From Beroe forskalii (Eukaryota > Ctenophora > Nuda > Beroida > Beroidae), in the NCBI GenBank assembly GCA_011033025.1, contig WFMF01000005.1:744001-808000 (forward strand): DNA of 64,000 bases, read 5' to 3'. Of the stretch, positions 56,880-64,000 are shown one piece after another; the first letter of the stretch is position 1, and the number at the start of each line of letters is the position of its first letter. The notes below the pieces were generated by a model that had not been told where the DNA came from, searched no databases, and saw nothing but the letters and a program-made list of their open reading frames with translations. The position numbers and the translations under genes are program-made.

Positions 56880-59220
56880 CGGCCGGGGACTGGACCTACG
56901 ATCTCTTACTCATCAGAAAATATGTTAACAAAACCAGGGATCAGAAACACACATATTTATTCAAAAGATAGGCTCTCCAAAACCGAGACGGTTGTCGTAG
57001 TAACCCCCTGCTGATTTGGTGACGTCAGTCCATTTCTTTCGGTTGGAACTAACGTAACTAAACCTCACGCATTCCGAAACAACGTTATTCTAACTTGGAA
57101 TTACTAGAATTGACCAATTTCCTAATTTCTACAAATCGTCCACGTGAACTCACGTGCTGAAATGTAGCACCCAGATCTAATTCTTCGTGCATCAGTCGTA
57201 TTTGAACCCATTTCAACGTTATCAAGTCGAAAATCGCGTGTAAATATCAATTTATTTAAATCACCTAATTTCTACAAAACGTCCACGTGAACTCACGTGA
57301 TTCACTATTTCATCGTATATTTCCCACATTTAGTAACTGCGAGACATGAAGAAACCATTATTAGTTCGTCATCGTAACACAGAATAAGGCTAAAGTTCAA
57401 TTTTTTCATCATTAACGTAATTTCAACCATTTTGCGGCTCAATTTTTAGAGGCTTCGCATGACAACATATTTCGACCGATCACCTTGAAACTCGTTTTAT
57501 AGCTAAATCTCGAGGTCTAAAAGCAAAATATCGAAGTAAAACATATTCCGATGAAAACTCTCTCAGTTAGAGATGTTCAAAGTAGCGCAAAATAGCATTT
57601 TATCGCAAAATACGCTATTTTAGTGGTTTTACGCGATTTTGATGACGTCATCACAGCACCCAAATAGGCTCAAACCATCTTCCCATATAGCCTATAAGAA
57701 ATTCCGCCTTAGTACAACATACTTTGGCCGATCTCATCTCAAGATAAGTCGTAGTTCTTGACATCTCACTCATTAAAGTTTTTGTCCTAAAATTTCGACA
57801 TCGATTTTTCACCGCACCTTAGAAAATCGCGTATATCTCGATGAAAATCGAGATAACCCAATGATCAGTATGATTTTCTGAAAGCTCTTTAAATTTCCAA
57901 CCAACGATTTTTCAAAATTTTTGAGCTATCTCCATTCCTTCTTGGTGAAAATGCGCTCGAAAACGACCTATTTTCGCTAAAAAAGCAGTAAAATTTCGCT
58001 AAGTTGATGACGTCATAATGACGTCATAATGACGTCACCAGAACTTCTTTTATAGCCTAATGCAATTCCCATCTTAGATCTACAAAACGTGACCTCGATC
58101 ATGTCTCTACCATTTGTAGAACTTGAGATCTCATCGATTTAAATTGGGTCACAAATTATCTTATTATTATTATTATTATTACCTCAGACAAAACCGCAAG
58201 CGGTCGTCATAGCAACCCCCTCACAGAGTCACAGGGGCGCCGCTTTTTAATTGTTTGAGGTTATTACGATCTAAACATACGTTATTAGGCGTTCGAAATA
58301 GAAATCATTCGTTAAAATCGTTGAAATAGTAATTTCCCTAATTTCTACAAAACGTCCGCGTGAACTCACGTGCAAAATTTGTTATATGGACCTGGAATCA
58401 TGTTTCTCTATTGCATTGTGACTTGTTTCAATCAAATCAAGTCGAAAATTCGGTCTTAAGACTCAAATTTCAAATTTGCCTAATTTCTACAAAACGTCCA
58501 CGTGAACTCACGTGCACTTCATTTCCATGGGCCATTTCTTGTTCTATTCAAGTACCAAGTAAATCAAAATGTTGATTCAGTCACTATCGTATAGCACAAC
58601 AGCCCTGCACTTTCAAAATTCGGCCTGAAATTGGACTTAGCCAAATTTTCGACTTTTTCGCGCGGCTCAAATTTACGTTTTTGAGGGGCCACCACACCTT
58701 TCCCTCAAATCGGGAAGACTTGAAACTTTTTATCATTGATATTTGCCTGGGAAAGAACATTGATACGCCTGTAAAAGATGGAGCAATGTTCGTGAGCTGA
58801 GATATAGATGCTCAAAGTCATCATATTTTGGCCTAGTAAGGATCCTCGATTTTTGGAGGCCTCCCACGACCTCATTTTTTCACCAATCACCATGAAACTT
58901 CTTTTGTGGCTAAATCTCGAGGTCTAGATGCTACATAAGACGGGAAATCATGACGCGGTAGAAAACTTTTCAGATACAGTGCTTCAAAGTGGTCCAAAAT
59001 TACGTTTTTCGCTAAAAATCGTGATTTCATCGATTTTGATGACGTCATAACAGCAAAAAAATCGATCCGCGAAACTTCCTACATAGCCTAAGCCACAATT
59101 TCATCTTAGCTGAAAAAAACCCGCCCTCGATCAAGGCTCTACCATTTGTGGTTCTCGAGATCTCAGCGATTCAAATTTGGTCCTAAATTATCAGCTATAA
59201 GTAAGTAAGTAAGTATATAA
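56880..59220 (+). repeat. block of diverged repeats with microsatellite tails
   Basis: CTAATTTCTACAAAACGTCC then ACGTGAACTCACGTG occurs four times (57,119, 57,264, 58,334, 58,479). A second motif, TTTTCGCTAAAA or similar, a TGATGACGTCAT palindrome, TATAGCCTA and CTACCATTTGT(A/G)G, recurs three times (57.6, 58.0, 59.0 kb), ending once in (TTA)n and once in (TAAG)n. The tails suggest retroposed copies. No protein recognised. Confidence 0.65.
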
Positions 59221-59249
59221 ATATTCCCATCTTTTTCTTTTTAGTATAG

Positions 59250-59690
59250 TGTCCTGGCAAGGTTACGTTCGAGGGGAGGATATCTCGAGATTTTGGTATA
59301 CGCATTCACTCGAGAGGGGTCGACTCCTACGTAAAATTTGACGAGGAATCGTTTAAGATAGGTTTCAAAGCTCTCAGATGCTTCCTTCACCATTTTCAAA
59401 CGCAAGTTTTTTTGTTTTTTTTGTTTTTTTTGGTTTTTTTTTACTGTGAGGGGGTTGCCGTCCTTGCCAGGACGGAAATTAGTATACTGTGACACTGAAT
59501 TCTCTCATATATAGCCCTGGCCAGTTACGTTACTGTAGCGTGCGATTTAAGTATACGCGTATCTATAAGAACGGTTGTTCTAGACCTAAAATTTTATGAC
59601 GAATCGTTCTAGATAGGTCCTGACTCTCTATTTCTTTTTATTTTTCTGATATGCAGGGGGTTACCGCCCTGGCCAGGGCGGGAATAGCTT
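59250..59690 (+). repeat. two diverged copies of a ~200-bp repeat
   Basis: AGGTTACGTTC...GACGAGGAATCGTTTAAGAT then GAGGGGGTTGCCGTCCTTGC, and AGTTACGTTAC...GACGAATCGTTCTAGATAGG then CAGGGGGTTACCGCCCTGGC. Each ends in a short inverted CCxTGCCAGGxCGG motif. A T-rich run (59,409-59,441) sits in the first. Confidence 0.65.
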
Positions 59691-59753
59691 TATTGGCTGA
59701 ATTTCAACCTTTCCTACTCCCGTGTGACTTTTTCAGGATGATAGCGGAATTAG

Positions 59754-60024
59754 GAAGGGGTGGGGACTTGGGCAAGGGTTGGAAGATATATTACTTTGAT
59801 AAGAGTCGTTCGTTGGGGGGTAGAAAATTCATCAAATACTCTGGAGAGTGAATACTGAATAAGATATTCAAAAAGAAAAAGGAAAACATACCATCAGGCA
59901 AGGGTTGGAAGGGATGTTACTTTAAGAGTTGTTTGTATAGGGATACTGGGGGTAGAGCATTCATAAAATACTCTCGAGAGTGAATGAGAGACATACACAA
60001 AGAAAAGGGCAACATACCATCAGG
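59754..60024 (+). repeat. tandem duplication that includes a splice donor
   Basis: GGCAAGGGTTGGAAG, then CATxAAATACTCT(G/C)GAGAGTGA, AAAACATACCATCAGG: the order occurs at about 59,769-59,899 and again at about 59,897-60,024. The second ACATACCATCAGG is the donor of the LEM exon (minus strand); the first is a spare copy. Confidence 0.75.
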
Positions 60025-60153
60025 TTCCATGTATTCAAGGTACAGCTTCTCGTAAACTGCTCGTGTAGTAGTGGTAATAGGACCCAGATTGTGACCTTTC
60101 TCAAGCAGCTTCTTCCTCAGCATATCATCTGATATGTTCTCCATTATAAGGCC
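60018..60153 (-). CDS. LEM-domain exon (partial gene)
   Basis: Minus-strand exon with acceptor TTTTTTAG and donor GATG|GTATGTT. A start codon at 60,144 lies 9 bases inside the exon, giving MENISDDMLRKKLLEKGHNL then GPITTTTRAVYEKLYLEYM and EPDG. This is a complete LEM helix-loop-helix (family pattern LxxxLLExGxxxGPITxTTRxxYExKL). LEM domains bind BAF and anchor chromatin at the inner nuclear membrane. The N-terminal position recalls LAP2, emerin or LEMD2/MAN1. No further exon is found between here and 56 kb, so the gene either continues beyond a long repeat-filled intron or is a fragment. Confidence 0.75.
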
Positions 60154-60639
60154 CTAAAAAATCACAGGGATGTTAGTCGGCTAAAGTAAGGTTTTTTAAT
60201 TGAATAGAAAGGGAATGTCAGCATGGATAAAAGCATGGATAAAAGTTGATAAAAGCATGGATAAAAGTTGATAGAAGGCTCTAGGAGTCTCAACTGAAAT
60301 ATGAGTAAAATGAGGGTATAATTGAGTTAAATTACTGCCATGATTAATTAGCTCAGAACCACATGATGTTAATTGGTAACAAGATAGATAGTACTCCTTT
60401 ACCACCATGCTAAAAGGCACCAGTAATGAGCCATTTCTTAATGACCTCCTTATACTATTCAAGGAAATCTATTACCATGCAAAGTTTCTCATGAGTGGAA
60501 GTGTAAAAAGCACCACATCTCATCCAGCTTGGATGTAGCTGCTGGGGTCAAATGACACATATAATCAAAATATGAAATCCAGAAAATTGAGAATTCATCA
60601 TGCATTGCTGAGTTCATATAAACAGATCACATTGCCTTT
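60154..60639. other. non-coding DNA upstream of the LEM exon
   Basis: Short tandem AAGCATGGATAAAAGTTGAT units at 60,222-60,275. An 88-codon frame on the minus strand shows no motif. Confidence 0.45.
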
Positions 60640-60724
60640 GGCCTTTGGGGGTTGAGGGGAGGCCAGGGGGGTTGAAATTTGCCATAAATTGATTACAGTA
60701 CATGATCATATGTGAACAATCCCT
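60640..60724 (+). mobile_element. truncated copy of the AGGGATCGTT MITE
   Basis: GCCATAAATTGATTACAGTA then CATATGTGAACAATCCCT matches the right end of the element at 18,354-18,812, preceded by the same G-rich stretch. The left part is missing. Confidence 0.65.
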
Positions 60725-60871
60725 AAGTGGGACAGGGGTGTGCCAGTTATATTGCTAAGTGGTCGATGTCCCTGTCAGTGTTCTTAGATCCAGAACAATC
60801 AGTTACTAGCTAGTGACTTACTTGCCAGAGAATCACTGCCTAGTGAGGATGGTAGGACTTAATACCATCCT

Positions 60872-62463
60872 GATAATAATAATAATAATTTAAACTTTTA
60901 TATTATAGTGGCACATCAACTTAAGAACTTGCACAGCTGTGCCACGAAAACAATTCAACAAAGAAAGCTATGACAGTGCTTCATAATACCATATATACAG
61001 AAAATAAGATTTAAACTAAAAAGCAGAAAAATGATTGAGCATAAGCACTGTCAGCAAATTCAAAACATAAATACTGAGTTAGAAATAATAAGTTAAATGT
61101 CGTAATAAGTTAAATAATAAGCTTTAAATGTCAAAAGCTAGCTTGAATAAATAAGTTTTAAGAGCAGATTTAAATACAGAAATACAAGAACATTCTTTAA
61201 GTTCCAAGGGGAGACTATTCCATAACTTAGGACCAGATTTCTGAAAAGAACGTTCCCCAAATTGAGAGAAAACTCTAGGTTCATTTAGCTGAATAGAATG
61301 GTTATAATCAACATATTTAAACATAGATACTAAATATTCAGGAGCCATACCATTAAGACATTTATATACAATGAGAAGGATTTTTTGAACTGAACTCGAA
61401 ATTGGACAGGAAGCCAATGTAGCTCTTTGAGAGTGTCTCCTAAATGATCATGTTTATAGAGTCCAACAACAGCTTTAGCTGCTGCATTTTGAATAAGCTG
61501 TAGTTGTTTCAAAAGCTGTTCATTGATTCCAAAATACAGAGCATTGCAATAGTCCAATCTGCATGCAATAATGCTGTTAACAACAAGCTTCATTTGATTA
61601 TCATTAAAAATAAAAGCGCTTCTTTACAACATTTCTTATGAGACGAAAGCAGTCCCTTTTTCAATGCTGCTATATGAGTCTTGAATGTCATTTTATCATC
61701 AAATGTAATACCAAGATTTCTAAGACTTGAGACAAACCTCACACACACATTTCCTGGTAGGATGATACCTCCAATGTTAATCTGGTCAAGTATGGAAGGT
61801 GGACCAACAACAATGACTTGAGTTTTTCCAGGGTTTAGCTGTAGACAATAGTCTATCATCCAGTTCTGAATGGTTTCAAAGCAGTTGAGTATTTTTATGT
61901 TCAAGGTATCTGCTTGATCACATGGTTTAAAACTCTTATACACCTGTTGGTCATCAGCATAACCATGTATGTTAAAACCACTCTCATTAACTGTTCTATA
62001 GAGAGACCTTATATAGATATTGAACAAAATTGGGCCCAGCACAGAGCCTTGAGGTACACCAAACTGCAGGATGATTGAGTCACTAACAACATTACCAAGT
62101 CTAGTTCTTTGCGACCTGCCCATCAAGAAACTTTTGAACCATTTAAGGGCAATCCCACGAATTCTAATCTCTTTGCTAAGGATCTCCAGCAACTTGTTAT
62201 GATCCACGGTGTCAAATGCTGCTGACAGGTCAAGCATCATCAACACAGTGGCAGATTTATTGTCACAAGCAATAAGTAGATCATTGGTTACTTTCAGCAG
62301 AATAGTTTCAGTAGAGTGGTTTTTCTTATAGGCTGATTGTTGTGATATGTTCAAGTTATTTCTATCCAGATGTTCATTCAGCCTAGAAAGTACAACACGC
62401 TCAACAAGCTTACCAAGGAAGGACAAGTTAGAAATGGGACGATAAAATGCCACCCTGGTGTAA
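60872..62463 (-). mobile_element. LINE of the Jockey/CR1 group, 5'-truncated, decayed
   Basis: The reverse transcriptase starts at YRPISNLSFLGKLVERVV (about 62,450), followed by the fingers, LDLSAAFDTVDHNKLLEIL, GVPQGSVLGPILFNIYI and the catalytic box HGYADDQQVYKSF (about 61,960). The C-terminal region reads ACRLDYCNALYFGI, ELHWLPVQFRVQFK and YKCLNGMAPEYLVSMF. The frame shifts at about 61,600 and about 61,400; the stop is at about 61,124. A 3' UTR runs to an (ATT)n tail at 60,872-60,890, a typical CR1/L2-style microsatellite end. The endonuclease is absent through 5' truncation. Minus strand. Confidence 0.9.
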
Positions 62464-62639
62464 CACAAGCTCCCCCATTACAGGGGGCAAGGGTCCCTAG
62501 TTTTCAAAAGGGCCCCTGCAGAAAAATCTAAGGGGGCCTTGGTGCTGGCCCTGCCTAGGAGTTTCTCATTGAATGGTAGTTAAAATGAAGAGGCATGTGA
62601 AGAAACAGGGGTATCTTACACCAGAGAGCTCAATGTTCA
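62464..62639. other. spacer with G-rich patches
   Basis: CCCCCATTACAGGGGGCAAG and GGGCCCCTGCAG suggest a MITE end but no partner was found. Confidence 0.35.
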
Positions 62640-63226
62640 CAAGGTCAAGCAGTTGAAGAAAGACGATCTTTTTGACTGTTGCATGAATGATCTTTTCATG
62701 CACTCATAGTGTTACAGTTGAGTTGATGGAGACTCATAAGACCATCATAAAGCTCCAAGATGAACTATTAGCAGTGAAGAATGAACAGTTAGAAAGCATC
62801 AAGAACATCGTACATATGTCAGTAGCAATCACAGTGAAGGAGTTCAAATCCTACACCACTCAGGTTCAGGGTGGAGGAAAGGGGCCCCAGTTTGCCAGAA
62901 TACACTGAAGAAAGTGGTTCAAGATGTGGTCCTAAGAACATAATAATCTTCAGGTTAGAAGAGACCAGTGGTGAAGATGTTGTTACCAAGGTCAGTGAAA
63001 TGCTTCAGTCACTTGGAGAGAAGCTGCAACTTGAAGCTTGTTGGGTCTGTGAAGGTTGCAACAGTATCTTCCACTCTAGTAGAACAGATCCTGACCAAAT
63101 CGACAATGCTGAAATTTCTCGTCAGGTACAAGAAAGTCTTCATCATTCTGGACAGAATACCAGAAGAGAGAAAACAGCATAGGGATCTGGCCAAGGAGAT
63201 GGTGATTATCAGAGGTTGAGACAGAG
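62640..63226 (+). pseudogene. LINE ORF1-like remnant, plus strand
   Basis: Fragments in order: KVKQLKKDDLFD (about 62,640), a coiled-coil stretch IIKLQDELLAVKNEQLESIK (about 62,750), NIIIFRLEETSGEDVVTKVS then LGEKLQLEACWV (62,940-63,050), VSSTLVEQILTKSTMLKF (about 63,065) and YKKVFIILDRIPEERKQHRD then LAKEMVIIRG (63,120-63,220). This order (basic start, coiled coil, RRM-like region, DRxPEERxxHRxLxxEM) is what I know from ORF1 of invertebrate LINEs. Three frames are used, so it is dead. Opposite strand to the adjacent LINE, hence a separate insertion. Confidence 0.7.
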
Positions 63227-63769
63227 AGGCACTTCATCAGACATGGGGAATTCGTAGTGTTCCCAAGAGCACTAACAGTGATGCAGCACATCCCAGATGC
63301 TTCATTATATAACTCAGAGAAAATGTATTTCATGTTTTGTGCTGTAAAACTTTATAATTGAATTGAATATACTACATGATATTTGTGAAGGGAAGCTGAG
63401 AGCTACTATGTACAGATTTCAGATGTGTGATACATTACAATGCCAAAAGATATTGTATTGGGGTTCAGGTACAATTTTCAGAATAAAGTTATAAAAAAAC
63501 AAGAATAAAAACAACATAAAGACAATATGTTCATATTGGGGAATGAAAGTGGGCAACACTTCGTCTTAAATTGTCAAATAGACAACAAAAAGTAGATGAA
63601 ATTTTTAGTAAAAACGCTTTTCTACGACTCAAATCACCACGACTCGCAGAGATTTAAATAAAATTTATTTGATTTAAAATAATGGGACAAATTTCTTTTC
63701 CTTAGAGGGAGACAGGCTTTCCGCTTTAACCTAATCTCTTACCCCTAAAACATTTGCCCTAACCAGGAC
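63227..63769. other. non-coding DNA
   Basis: AT-rich, with short poly-A-like runs near 63,495. Nothing recognised. Confidence 0.5.
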
Positions 63770-64000
63770 CCTGGTTCCACGCACGGGGTTCCTATAAGGA
63801 GTTCCCTGAGGAAGCGCGCCGCGCGACGATAACAGGGGTATACGTGTTTAGCAAAAGCGCGCCGCGCAACGCAAACAGGGATGTACTTGATCAAACCTTG
63901 CTGCTTTCCCTAACCAGAACCTTGCCCTAACCAGCGCTCTGGTTTCGCGACACCCCTGGTTAGGGGAAACCAGAACCTTAGTTTCACGCACGGAATGCGC
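63770..64000. repeat. GC-rich CCCTAACCAGG composite repeat, cut by the window edge
   Basis: CCCTAACCAGGACCCTGGTT, GGGTATACGTGTTTAGCAAA, CCCTAACCAG(A/C) and CTGGTTAGGG recur in direct and inverted order. The same motifs build 27,387-28,553. Confidence 0.7.

Noticed and set aside
56900-56960. tRNA-like TCCAGTCCCCGG (minus strand) as a SINE head
   Set aside because: Only a weak B-box resemblance. No A box at the expected distance.
63770-64000. Telomere-like CCCTAA repeats
   Set aside because: CCCTAACCAG occurs as part of a longer dispersed repeat and never in tandem hexamers.

Overview
The window is eukaryotic and almost certainly from an invertebrate animal. It is AT-rich and gene-poor. It holds one intron-rich kinesin gene with GT-AG splice sites, one exon encoding a nuclear-envelope LEM domain, a Jockey/CR1-type LINE, hAT-type MITEs, and a decayed gene of an orphan family (HAxTGxD motif plus a CXC-like cysteine tail) that I associate with predicted proteins of cnidarians, sponges and molluscs. 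I cannot name the species. One 100-base run of N marks an assembly gap.

Layout. Bases 1-29.9 kb contain no gene I can recognise. This stretch is made of small inverted-repeat elements (hAT MITEs with 8-bp target duplications, fold-back hairpins, nested palindromes) and about twenty copies of an undescribed module of roughly 43 bp, closed at both ends by TGACGTCA-like palindromes. Near several of these modules lie clusters of CCAAT boxes and CACGTGAC E-boxes. From 29,956 to 38,786 (minus strand) a KIFC1/Ncd-like minus-end kinesin-14 can be read in 21 exons: basic tail, long coiled-coil stalk, C-terminal motor. Its introns host several MITEs, a tRNA-derived SINE and a perfect 39-bp-arm palindrome. 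From 39.9 to 40.8 kb lie a 17-bp minisatellite and short degenerate repeats.

From 41,124 to 56,276 there is a single 15-kb element with long terminal inverted repeats, each built of about seven tandem repeats of about 155 bp. It carries the decayed HAxTGxD/CXC gene, a 21-bp minisatellite that switches orientation, a 1.7-kb fold-back palindrome nested inside that, and a young Copia LTR retrotransposon (identical 230-bp LTRs, 5-bp target duplication) nested inside the palindrome. From 56.3 to 64 kb there are diverged repeat blocks, a LEM-domain exon on the minus strand with a duplicated splice-donor segment, a 5'-truncated LINE, a separate LINE ORF1 remnant, and a GC-rich repeat related to one at 27.4-28.6 kb.

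The two host genes (mitotic kinesin and LEM protein) have no visible functional link. The rest of the window is a stack of mobile elements whose nesting order can be read directly. The two strongest leads are the 15-kb element that carries an orphan gene family and the TGACGTCA-bounded module repeated through the first 25 kb.
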